Below the pieces are notes generated by a model. It was given only the letters and a program-made list of their open reading frames with translations, was not told the DNA's origin and did not search any database. Below are positions 15,586-21,837 of a stretch of 21,837 nt of DNA, in pieces. The translations under genes and the position numbers were made by a program. The DNA is taken from the NCBI GenBank assembly GCA_023229165.1, contig JALNZQ010000015.1, positions 1 to 21,837 of the forward strand, in the 5' to 3' direction. Every line of letters begins with the position of its first letter. The first letter of the stretch is position 1. The stretch comes from Methanothrix sp. GTDB taxonomy: Archaea > Halobacteriota > Methanosarcinia > Methanotrichales > Methanotrichaceae.

Positions 15586-15861
15586 CTACCTTACAGCTTC
15601 TGCATACAGCCTGGAAAACTCCTCGCATTGGCTGATTATGCGCCCTGTAGCCTCTCTCAAAACAACTATGGGGTCTACGTCTTTTGTCGTGAGCCGGAAT
15701 ACGGGGTTGTCCATGACGGGAAATTTGGTGTCGTAGGTGGCCATCAGCACCCGTTCATCGGTCAAAAGTTCGGTTCGCAGCAGGTTCAAGATGGTATGTC
15801 CTTCCCCCACAAACTCGATAATGGCCTGATTCTCCGTCTTCTTAATGATCTTCAAATTCAT
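15586..15861 (-). CDS. rpoL: DNA-directed RNA polymerase subunit L (Rpo11)
   Basis: This small polymerase subunit pairs with Rpo3 (RpoD) in the alpha-like assembly platform of archaeal RNA polymerase. At 91 residues it has the expected length and motifs: EFVGEGHTILNLLRTELL (about 16-33), VLMATYDTKFP and the helix AEAVR at the end. The ATG at 15861 is chosen because the upstream csl4 stop overlaps it as TGATG and GGAG lies a few bases before it. This indicates coupled translation from a csl4-rpoL message. The reading frame ends in three consecutive stops, TAG TAG TAA (15588 down to 15580). A longer frame reaching 15966 is only the csl4 overlap read in another frame. Confidence 0.95.
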   Translation of the reverse strand: MNLKIIKKTENQAIIEFVGEGHTILNLLRTELLTDERVLMATYDTKFPVMDNPVFRLTTKDVDPIVVLREATGRIISQCEEFSRLYAEAVR

Positions 15862-16421
15862 CAAACCACTCCTAGACCGTAGGCTGAACTCATCTTGCGC
15901 GTCTCGGTATTCGCGCAATTGGGGCAGACCAATTTGTTTTCTTTCTTGACCAGGCCCGCAAGACAACGAGTGCAGTAGGCCTTGATAACGCCCAGGTCCT
16001 CATCGCCCGTGGTAAGCCTCATCTGCCGTTCATCGATAATCTTGGCCTTAAGAATATCGCGGAGCGAGAAGAGGTGACGCAGGTCTTTGACATAGGAGTT
16101 TCTCACATTGGATATGTGAATGGTCGCCTCCTCGTCTGAGATGGGTCTGTCCTCATGCCCCTTCTTGAAGGCCAGCGAGACTATAACCAGGCTGTCCTTG
16201 AGATCAATTACCTCTCCCACCACGATATCACCCTGAAAGAGCTTTACCGGAGCATTGGTCTTGGGTATGACACTCGCGGATCTGGCTCTCGAATCAATCT
16301 TGACCAGGCCCGCAGTAGATGCAAAAATCGTTCCTGCCCGAGCGTAGGTGCAGTCTCCGGGAACAAACTCCTCGGTCGATCCCACCACATCTCCAGGAAG
16401 TACAAAGCTACCGTCCATCAT
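15861..16421 (-). CDS. csl4: Exosome complex RNA-binding protein Csl4
   Basis: Csl4 caps the archaeal exosome ring and helps recruit RNA and DnaG for 3'-end degradation. The 186-residue protein shows the N-terminal domain (FVLPGDVVGSTEEFVPGDCTY, with the glycine-rich AGTIFAS), an S1 RNA-binding domain at about 62-135 (GDIVVGEVIDL, IHISNVRNSYV), and a C-terminal zinc ribbon with CTRC (150-153) and CPNC (166-169). All four metal ligands are present. The ATG at 16421 follows AGAGGAATT; a second ATG at 16418 has better spacing to GAGG and would remove one residue. Its stop overlaps the rpoL start. The csl4-rpoL-methyltransferase neighbourhood is a recurrent archaeal information-processing block. 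Confidence 0.95.
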   Translation of the reverse strand: MMDGSFVLPGDVVGSTEEFVPGDCTYARAGTIFASTAGLVKIDSRARSASVIPKTNAPVKLFQGDIVVGEVIDLKDSLVIVSLAFKKGHEDRPISDEEATIHISNVRNSYVKDLRHLFSLRDILKAKIIDERQMRLTTGDEDLGVIKAYCTRCLAGLVKKENKLVCPNCANTETRKMSSAYGLGVV

Positions 16422-16448
16422 AATTCCTCTATGAATCCTCTATAAGCG

Positions 16449-16456
16449 CATTTAAA
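16449..16456 (-). promoter_or_regulatory. Candidate box A for csl4-rpoL
   Basis: Minus-strand TTTAAATG lies about 30 nt before the csl4 ATG and would give a very short leader. Two SD-like units, ATAGAGGATTC and ATAGAGGAATT, sit between it and the start in tandem. Confidence 0.4.
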
Positions 16457-16468
16457 TTCAGTATCATC

Positions 16469-16511
16469 ACTAGCATCTAGAATTACTAGTATCTAAAGTC
16501 TGGCATCCTAG
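16469..16511. repeat. CTAG-rich direct repeat upstream of csl4
   Basis: ACTAGCATCTAGAA (16469) and ACTAGTATCTAAAG (16485) are two near copies 16 bp apart. Four CTAG tetramers occur at 16470, 16477, 16486 and 16508. The array lies just upstream of the candidate csl4 box A and runs into the 3' end of the methyltransferase gene. It could be an operator. Confidence 0.4.
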
Positions 16512-17095
16512 CATGTTATTCTATATAGCTCAACCTCAATGATTTTGACATCTTGGCTATGAAACTCAAAGCATCTCTTCAAGGGAAAGGGAATGCGATA
16601 GATCTCCTGCACGGTGCAGGGTTTCATAAAGCTTCTCATGAATGCTTCGCTTCCCTGATTATGCAGAGAGTAGATCGTCTTGGCGATTTTTTGGGCAGTG
16701 CAGAGAAAGGCGCGGTCTCCAGCACTCGCCTTCTGGGCTCCAAAGGGCGGATTCATGACCACCGTATCGATGCCCTTGAGAGCCAGTGTGTTCACATCGG
16801 CGCGGATGAAGTCCACATCCACGTTTAACTTTTTTGCATTTCTCCTGGCTATGGCCAAAGCCTCGCCGTCGATCTCCACGCCAATGGCCCTCGCACCCAG
16901 TAGGGCTGCGCCTATGGCCAGCACGCCCGTCCCGCAGCCAAGGTCACAGACGCTGCCCAGTTCTCCGCGCATTCCCGCCAGGAAAAGCATCTCTGCGGCA
17001 ACGCAGGCGGGCGTAGCATACTGCTCCCTTTGAAAAGAGGGCCGACTAAAGCCCTCCAGCCGCTCCAGCATCATCTCAAGCTGCTTTCTCTTCAT
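16508..17095 (-). CDS. METTL5-family N6-adenine RNA methyltransferase
   Basis: A 195-residue class I SAM methyltransferase. The SAM-binding motif is DLGCGTGVLAIGA (51-63), with GVEID at 72-76 and FIRADV for motif III. The catalytic NPPFGA (115-120) marks an exocyclic-amine (adenine N6) methyltransferase. The N-terminal SRPSFQREQYATP and the DRAFL segment are characteristic of the archaeal-eukaryotic METTL5 group, whose human member methylates 18S rRNA in the decoding region with TRMT112. An rRNA target is therefore likely but not shown, and no Trm112 partner is in the window. The ATG has no clear ribosome site; a TATA-like GATATAGG about 30 nt upstream, inside the TPR gene's end, suggests a leaderless message. 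It precedes csl4 by 86 nt. Confidence 0.88.
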   Translation of the reverse strand: MKRKQLEMMLERLEGFSRPSFQREQYATPACVAAEMLFLAGMRGELGSVCDLGCGTGVLAIGAALLGARAIGVEIDGEALAIARRNAKKLNVDVDFIRADVNTLALKGIDTVVMNPPFGAQKASAGDRAFLCTAQKIAKTIYSLHNQGSEAFMRSFMKPCTVQEIYRIPFPLKRCFEFHSQDVKIIEVELYRITC

Positions 17096-17123
17096 ATTTG
17101 CCAGGCAGACATGCTATTTTGGC

Positions 17124-19331
17124 CTATATCAAGTATAGTATTGCCTCTATTGCCAGGAGCATCACCAAGAGAGCCGTCATAACCTTGAGGAGGAAAACTG
17201 CTTTCGAGCGACTGAGGGGGCTTTCTTGAGACTCTTTCTCAATTTCGGGTTTGTTAGCGTCTTCGCAAAATTCTATCGTCTCATTATTCAGTTCTTCATT
17301 TAGCTCTTTATTTAGATCTCTATTTGTCTCTTCAGATCTCTCTTTGTAAGCTTCCGAAAATGCCCTTTCGTGCGGCTCTTGCCTCTCGTCCTCTGGTTTT
17401 AGGGGCGTTTCCTTCTTTGCATTAAATTGCTGCCTGATGGTCGGCAAGATAAGCTGGCAGTAATTCTTGCAGGCCATGTCGGCTTTGATTGGGACCAGAC
17501 ATCCATCCGCCAAGATCAGGTCTTTTGCCACATACCTCTCCTTTGAGATCTCCAGGACCGGCAGGTCTGTCTTTGCTATTGGCTCCGGATCCGGCTCATG
17601 CAGATCATTTATCTTGATATTTACCGCAAATTCTCCCTTTTCGGTGATGGGCAAGAGGTGCAGAGACTCATCCCAGGTCAATATGCTATTACTATCATCA
17701 ATTTTACTTAGCGAATCGGTCGCCATGGCCCCGGCAATAAGAAGCAGGGCAGCTTGACATTGCGCATTCCCATTTGCTGTCGCCCCCTCCAGGATTTCTG
17801 CGGCCTGTGCAATCCTATTTGCGCGGCTTTCTTTCCCGTAATGCTTTTCTGCTTGGCGCAAAGCCGCAGCTGCTGCCTGCAACTTCTCAGTCGGATCTCT
17901 TCCCGGATCTACGCTGGCATTGATTTTTTTCAGTGCCTGGCAAAGAAAGCCGCCCGCGCCCTCTGATGACCACTCCTGGGCCCCACTCATGAGATATTCT
18001 GAAGCGTTGTTCAGGGCACGGGTCAGCATCAATGGCTCGTTTGCTAAAAGTCCGATGCTGTGGACTTCCTTTATGCCGGCGATGATTCTTTGCAGGCCCA
18101 GGATTTTGGCTTTATTGCAATCGTTGGCATTTGCAGCAGCATTGTCCAGGAAGGTCTGGGCCCTCTCCGCCAGTATCAGCGCTTCCTCGCCCCGAACATC
18201 CCCGCAGAGCCTGACCAGATAGGACTGGCTCTTTGCGATTGCCTCGGCTACATTGATCTCGGCCTGGCCTTCCCCGAGGGTAGATGACAGCTCTTGATAA
18301 CTGTTCGCTGCCTGGATGAATAGCCGGGAGGCCTCCAGCCTTTGCTGCCGACTGGATGATTGGCCCGATTCTTCTTGCAGGCAATTTTTTGCCAGGGAGC
18401 TGTATGTTTTCGCCAGGCAATAGAGTGCATTCTGATAACCGGGCTTTATTTGACGGGAAATGAGCAGAACTGCTCTCTCCAGAGGTTCGCGAGCTGCAGT
18501 TGCCTGCCCCATTTGCAGGTAGATGCGCCCCAGATTGGATAGAACAATTCCCTGACTCTGACTTTCGCCTTGCTCTTCGAATAAAGAGAGACTGGTATTG
18601 AAGTAGCTGAGTGCTTTATCCCAGTCCATTCTCTGGCCGGCAATTCTTCCCAGCTGGTCCAGCACCCAGGCAGCGCTCCTTTTATCGCCTAGTCTCTGAA
18701 AGTCGGTCAGGCTTCTTTCGAAGTATCGGGCAGCAAGCTCCTTTTCTCCCATATCGGCATAGATCCGGCCGAGGCTCCCTGTCATCTGAGCGATGCCTAG
18801 ATCGTCGCCCTTCTCCTCGAAGGTCTTCAGGCTGCGGTAACAGTGTTCTATGGCTTTGTTCCAATCCCCGCTGCGCCGATAGGCTGAGCCTAAATTCCCC
18901 AATACATGGGCAAGGCCGGTATGATCTCCTTCCTTAGCAAAGCAGTCGGCGGACTTCTGGTAGTAGAAAGAAGCTTTCGCCAGATCACCCTGATGGACGA
19001 AGGCTTGACCCAGGTTATTCTGCAACACCGGTCGCAGAATCGGATCGCGGCAGAGTGACAGGGCTCTGTTGTATGTATTTATGGCGAGACCTTGCAGGCC
19101 CGCCCTGCGGCAGATATCGCCCAGCCGCTTGATCTCATAAACATCTTGGAGCTTGAGAGAAAGTTCGCGGCAAACATCCTCGTCGATTCTGCCCTTTCGG
19201 GAGCTTTCCAGCAATTCGCTTAATAGTTCAGGACAACTTCCTTCGATGGCCTTACTATCGATTTTTTGTAGACCATCACCTCCTTTAGAAAGAGATGCAT
19301 ATATTTCCTGGAGAACGACTAATTGATTCAT
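17124..19331 (-). CDS. TPR-repeat protein with a C-terminal membrane anchor
   Basis: A 735-residue protein with a run of tetratricopeptide repeats, about 70-320. Recognisable units contain NNLGQAFVHQGDLAKA, GNLGSAYRRSGDWNKA, GSLGRIYADMGEKELA, DQLGRIAGQRMDWDKA and SNLGRIYLQMGQATAA. Spacing of about 40 residues between units is the larger, LGN/Rapsyn-like form. The middle third is helical and Ala/Gln-rich. Near 660-705 comes an acidic, low-complexity Glu/Asn/Lys linker, then one transmembrane helix at the extreme C-terminus (about 713-735). There is no signal peptide, so it is a tail-anchored protein with its TPR scaffold in the cytoplasm. The partner is unknown. A TATA element (TATATAAAG, minus strand about 19353-19361) is about 26 nt from the ATG and no ribosome site is visible, so the message is probably leaderless. 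It is divergent from aRF1. Confidence 0.85.
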   Translation of the reverse strand: MNQLVVLQEIYASLSKGGDGLQKIDSKAIEGSCPELLSELLESSRKGRIDEDVCRELSLKLQDVYEIKRLGDICRRAGLQGLAINTYNRALSLCRDPILRPVLQNNLGQAFVHQGDLAKASFYYQKSADCFAKEGDHTGLAHVLGNLGSAYRRSGDWNKAIEHCYRSLKTFEEKGDDLGIAQMTGSLGRIYADMGEKELAARYFERSLTDFQRLGDKRSAAWVLDQLGRIAGQRMDWDKALSYFNTSLSLFEEQGESQSQGIVLSNLGRIYLQMGQATAAREPLERAVLLISRQIKPGYQNALYCLAKTYSSLAKNCLQEESGQSSSRQQRLEASRLFIQAANSYQELSSTLGEGQAEINVAEAIAKSQSYLVRLCGDVRGEEALILAERAQTFLDNAAANANDCNKAKILGLQRIIAGIKEVHSIGLLANEPLMLTRALNNASEYLMSGAQEWSSEGAGGFLCQALKKINASVDPGRDPTEKLQAAAAALRQAEKHYGKESRANRIAQAAEILEGATANGNAQCQAALLLIAGAMATDSLSKIDDSNSILTWDESLHLLPITEKGEFAVNIKINDLHEPDPEPIAKTDLPVLEISKERYVAKDLILADGCLVPIKADMACKNYCQLILPTIRQQFNAKKETPLKPEDERQEPHERAFSEAYKERSEETNRDLNKELNEELNNETIEFCEDANKPEIEKESQESPLSRSKAVFLLKVMTALLVMLLAIEAILYLI

Positions 19332-19352
19332 GGAATATAAGATAACTTATAT

Positions 19353-19404
19353 CTTTATATAGTTTTTGAATACCTCAAATCATCTTGAAGAAGCCTTTTA
19401 TATC
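19353..19404. promoter_or_regulatory. Divergent promoters of the TPR gene and aRF1
   Basis: Minus-strand TATATAAAG at 19353-19361 lies 26 nt from the TPR-gene ATG (19331). Plus-strand TTTTATATC at 19396-19404 lies about 35 nt before the aRF1 ATG (19435), with GGGAG at 19423-19427. Each fits a box A at normal distance from a start site. The two promoters are about 40 bp apart, so factors on one could affect the other. Confidence 0.5.
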
Positions 19405-19434
19405 TTGGCCGTGAGTGTTTTTGGGAGATTCCCG

Positions 19435-20676
19435 ATGGAGTTCACTGCACAGGAAAAATATGAATTTAAGCGTCTTCTCGATGGCCTGAGGAGCAAGACG
19501 GGTCGAGGGACGGAGCTTATTTCCCTCTATATCCCCCCCGATAAGCAGATCTGTGATGTCACAAGCCAGCTACGTGAGGAGTACGGACAGGCAGCCAACA
19601 TAAAATCTCGTGTCACCAGACTTTCCGTGCAGGGATCCCTCGAGTCGGCCATGTCCCGGCTCAAGCTCATCCCCAAGCCTCCTGCCAACGGAGTGGTCAT
19701 ATTCATCGGCAGCGTGGATGCAGGAGCCAATAAAACTGAGATGTACAGCGTAGCTCTAGAGCCGCCCGACCCCCTGATAACCTACCGATACCACTGCGAT
19801 TCTTCATTTCTCCTGGGTCCGCTGGAGGAGATGCTGGCCGATAAAAAGACCTTCGGGCTTATCGTGCTGGACCGGCGCGAGGCAGCCATCGGCATTTTAA
19901 AGGGCAAATACATAGAACCTATGAAGCACCTCACCTCTACTGTGCCGGGCAAGCAGAGAAAAGGCGGCCAGTCAAGCCACAGGTTCCAGCAACTACGTCT
20001 CATAGCCATCCATGAATTTTACAAAAGAATAGGTGAATCGGCCAACGAAGCATTCCTGCCCATCGATGCCAAGGATCTGCAGGGCATATTGGTTGGCGGG
20101 CCCTCTCCTACCAAAGAGGAGTTTGTGGAGGGGAGCTTTTTGCATCACGAGCTGCAGAAGAAGATTCTGGGCGCCCTGGATGTCTCTTATACCGACGAAT
20201 CAGGATTGTACGAGCTGGTGGATGCAGCTCAAGACCAACTCTCCGATTTAGAAGTGACGCAGGACAAATTGCTCATGCGCCGCTTCATGAAGGAGCTGGT
20301 TTCCGACAAAGGTCTGGCGGCTTACGGCGATAATGAGGTTCGCCATAATCTGGAGCTTGGGGCAGTGGAGATCCTTCTTCTCTCTGAGGATCTGAGAAAG
20401 ACGCGATCTAAGATTGAATGCACCAGCAGAAGCTGCGACTTTTCCGAATATCAAACCCGTTCGGGGGCATCTACTTCGCTAGGGAGCTGCTTGAAGTGCG
20501 GAGGATCTCTAACCATCACCGGAGAAGAGGACATAGTCTCCGAACTATCCAAGCTGGCAGATCAGAGTAAAGCAGAGGTCAAAATCATCTCCACGGAGTT
20601 TGAGGAGGGTGAGCAGCTTTACAAGGCCTTTGGCGGGATTGCTGCTATCCTCAGATACAAGACCGGCCACACCTAG
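19435..20676 (+). CDS. prf1: Peptide chain release factor aRF1
   Basis: This factor reads all three stop codons and triggers hydrolysis of peptidyl-tRNA. The protein has 413 residues, normal for aRF1. The stop-recognition domain carries NIKS (55-58) and the middle domain GGQ (177-179, in KGGQSSHRF). The C-terminal domain includes four cysteines (329, 334, 352, 355) that likely bind zinc, followed by the conserved FGGIAAILRY end. The ATG at 19435 (MEFTAQEKYEFKRLL) is chosen because it matches the family N-terminus and has GGGAG 7 nt upstream. The longer open frame from 19366 would read through the promoter. Only 5 nt separate it from the UPF0201 gene, so the two probably share a transcript with the isomerase-like gene. 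Confidence 0.97.
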   Translation: MEFTAQEKYEFKRLLDGLRSKTGRGTELISLYIPPDKQICDVTSQLREEYGQAANIKSRVTRLSVQGSLESAMSRLKLIPKPPANGVVIFIGSVDAGANKTEMYSVALEPPDPLITYRYHCDSSFLLGPLEEMLADKKTFGLIVLDRREAAIGILKGKYIEPMKHLTSTVPGKQRKGGQSSHRFQQLRLIAIHEFYKRIGESANEAFLPIDAKDLQGILVGGPSPTKEEFVEGSFLHHELQKKILGALDVSYTDESGLYELVDAAQDQLSDLEVTQDKLLMRRFMKELVSDKGLAAYGDNEVRHNLELGAVEILLLSEDLRKTRSKIECTSRSCDFSEYQTRSGASTSLGSCLKCGGSLTITGEEDIVSELSKLADQSKAEVKIISTEFEEGEQLYKAFGGIAAILRYKTGHT

Positions 20677-20681
20677 GGGCG

Positions 20682-21125
20682 ATGAGAACGATCGAGGTTA
20701 CTATTTGCTCATCAGTTCGGCCCACGGAGCGCGTGGAGAAAGTCGTATCAGCCATTGAGAACATCTTTCCCGGTCTGATCATGGATATTCGCGCCGACAA
20801 GATTGAGGCCTACAACGGCCCGGATAGCCTGAAGACGCTCCATGAGCTTTTGAGAAGGCAAGAGATTTTGGACACGGCCCGAAAGGTAATGCTGCGCGGG
20901 CTGGTGGGCAATACCACTGCATTCCAGCTAAGCAAGCAAGCCGCTTTGATGGGATTTGTGAGCTTTCCTCCGGAAGAGGAAGCTTTGGGCTCACTGCATG
21001 TGCAGATCACGGGAGGAGAGCGCGTTATCAATTGGCTGGCGCCCGAGACCGAGAACGGCATGCCGGTCCGAGAGATTGACCTAAGTGAGGTCGGAGAATC
21101 TGTGCAGGAAGGAAAGGATGTTTAG
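20682..21125 (+). CDS. UPF0201 family RNA-binding-domain protein
   Basis: A 147-residue protein of the archaeal UPF0201 (COG1325) group. The signature is an N-terminal strand and RPTERVEKVVSAIENIFPG (about 13-31), then LHELLRRQEILDTARKVM and the C-terminal SFPPEEEALGSLHVQI. Members have been suggested as RNA-binding or exosome-linked proteins from gene context, but no biochemical function is established as far as I know. The last 20 residues are acidic and probably flexible. It starts 5 nt after the aRF1 stop with AGGGGC just before the ATG, and its end overlaps the next gene by 8 nt (ATG at 21118, stop at 21123), so translation of the three genes is likely coupled. Confidence 0.88.
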   Translation: MRTIEVTICSSVRPTERVEKVVSAIENIFPGLIMDIRADKIEAYNGPDSLKTLHELLRRQEILDTARKVMLRGLVGNTTAFQLSKQAALMGFVSFPPEEEALGSLHVQITGGERVINWLAPETENGMPVREIDLSEVGESVQEGKDV

Positions 21126-21837
21126 CTTCTCCTCCAGCAAACTGGTGGACAGGCCCTTTGACTGGGCCTATCAGCTGAAAGATCTGGGCTACAGCGGCTG
21201 GGAGATCGTAAACGAGGGAAAGCAGAAGCTGACACGAGAGAACCTGACCGAGGCAAAACAGATCGTCGAGACTACTGACCTTATTATTACCATTCACCTG
21301 CCATACTCTGACCTGAATTTGGCCTCCGTTAACCAGCCCATCTGGGAGGAGACAGTACGGCAGATGAAAAGCTGCCTGGATCTTGCCAGCGACTTTGCCC
21401 GTCTGGCCGTGCTTCATCCCGGCCACTTCTCGCCTCTGGGAATGCAATTGCCTGATGCCGCCTGGTCGCAAAGCATCCTGGGCATCCAGCAGATATGCGA
21501 CCACGCCCAAAATCTGGACATGAGAATTGCCGTGGAGAACATGGTCAACATGCCAGCCATTTTGGGCCGCCGGCCGGAAGAGGTTATGGGGATAATAGAG
21601 ACTGTGGACCGGGAGAATGTGGGCTTTATTTTTGATGTGGGCCATGCCAATACCAATGGAAATGTAGAGAGCTTTTTGCGGCATAAGGACAAGATCGTTC
21701 ACATTCATGCGCACGACAATCACGGAGAGAGAGACGAGCACCTGCCGGTGGGAAACGGCACCGTCCCCTGGAAAAAGGTTGCTGCGGCCTTAAAGGATTA
21801 TCGCGGCCGCATTGTCACAGAGTCCCGCTCTTTGGAA
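21118..21837 (+). CDS. Sugar phosphate isomerase/epimerase-like TIM-barrel protein (partial, C-terminus outside window)
   Basis: The frame is open for 240 codons from an ATG overlapping the UPF0201 stop, with GGAAAGG just before it, to the window edge. The fold is the xylose-isomerase-like/endonuclease IV-like TIM barrel: LVDRPFDWAYQLKDLGYSGWEI at the start, TIHLPYSDLNLAS (about 58-70), LHPGHFSP (about 99-106). Metal-ligand candidates are Glu140 (VENM), Asp173/His176 (FDVGHAN), the HIHAHDN cluster (His195, His197, His199) and Glu235 (VTES). The order and spacing fit the divalent-metal sites of this superfamily. Archaeal relatives are annotated as isomerases or epimerases with no proven substrate; an AP-endonuclease-like role is the alternative. 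Few residues are likely to be missing. A long antisense frame (21028-21741) is a shadow of this gene. Confidence 0.85.
   Translation, partial: MFSFSSSKLVDRPFDWAYQLKDLGYSGWEIVNEGKQKLTRENLTEAKQIVETTDLIITIHLPYSDLNLASVNQPIWEETVRQMKSCLDLASDFARLAVLHPGHFSPLGMQLPDAAWSQSILGIQQICDHAQNLDMRIAVENMVNMPAILGRRPEEVMGIIETVDRENVGFIFDVGHANTNGNVESFLRHKDKIVHIHAHDNHGERDEHLPVGNGTVPWKKVAAALKDYRGRIVTESRSLE

Noticed and set aside
15862..15966. N-terminal extension of rpoL
   Set aside because: The extension is the zinc-ribbon coding region of csl4 in another frame; the family starts at MNLKIIKK and TGATG coupling supports 15861.
21028..21741. 237-codon minus-strand open frame
   Set aside because: Antisense shadow of the TIM-barrel gene, which has metal-ligand motifs and an overlapping start.

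Overview
The window is archaeal, most likely from a methanogen of the Methanothrix (Methanosaeta) type. It carries an eRF1-like release factor with NIKS and GGQ, RNA polymerase subunit L, exosome protein Csl4, a free-standing GMP synthetase ATP-pyrophosphatase subunit, RtcA, a METTL5-type methyltransferase and a UPF0201 protein. Promoters look like TATA (box A) elements, and several genes appear leaderless. The genus is an inference from the mix of DUF11 and beta-helix surface proteins with a large bacterial-type hybrid kinase; it was not tested by a search.

Layout. (a) 1-4835: cell-surface and secreted proteins around guaA subunit B. These are a left-truncated beta-helix surface protein starting at TTG (1-1162, minus), guaAB (1432-2346, minus), a small unknown secreted protein (2593-3246, plus) and a DUF11 secreted protein (3300-4835, minus). 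(b) 5110-8442, minus: a soluble five-PAS hybrid histidine kinase with a C-terminal receiver domain. (c) 8455-10604: a gene-poor, possibly decayed stretch, then a tightly coupled plus-strand pair: an HsdR-N-type PD-(D/E)XK nuclease-like protein and an HhH-GPD DNA-glycosylase-like protein overlapping by ATGA. This pair is the best candidate for an undescribed defence or repair module. (d) 10635-12804, minus: a three-gene unit, AbrB/HgcC-like regulator, arsenite methyltransferase ArsM and RtcA. Its promoter holds three 18-bp tandem repeats with the TATA element in the first one. (e) 12880-15435, minus: a P-type cation ATPase with a strong stem-loop just before its start. (f) 15586-17095, minus: information-processing genes rpoL, csl4 (coupled by TGATG) and a METTL5-like methyltransferase. 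(g) 17124-19331, minus: a TPR protein with a C-terminal membrane anchor. (h) 19435-21837, plus: aRF1, UPF0201 and a TIM-barrel sugar isomerase/epimerase-like gene, closely packed and cut by the window edge.

Two real genes touch the window edges (1-1162 minus and 21118-21837 plus). Perfect inverted repeats lie between or beside both convergent gene pairs and act as likely transcription ends. I saw no tRNA, rRNA, CRISPR array or intact insertion sequence.
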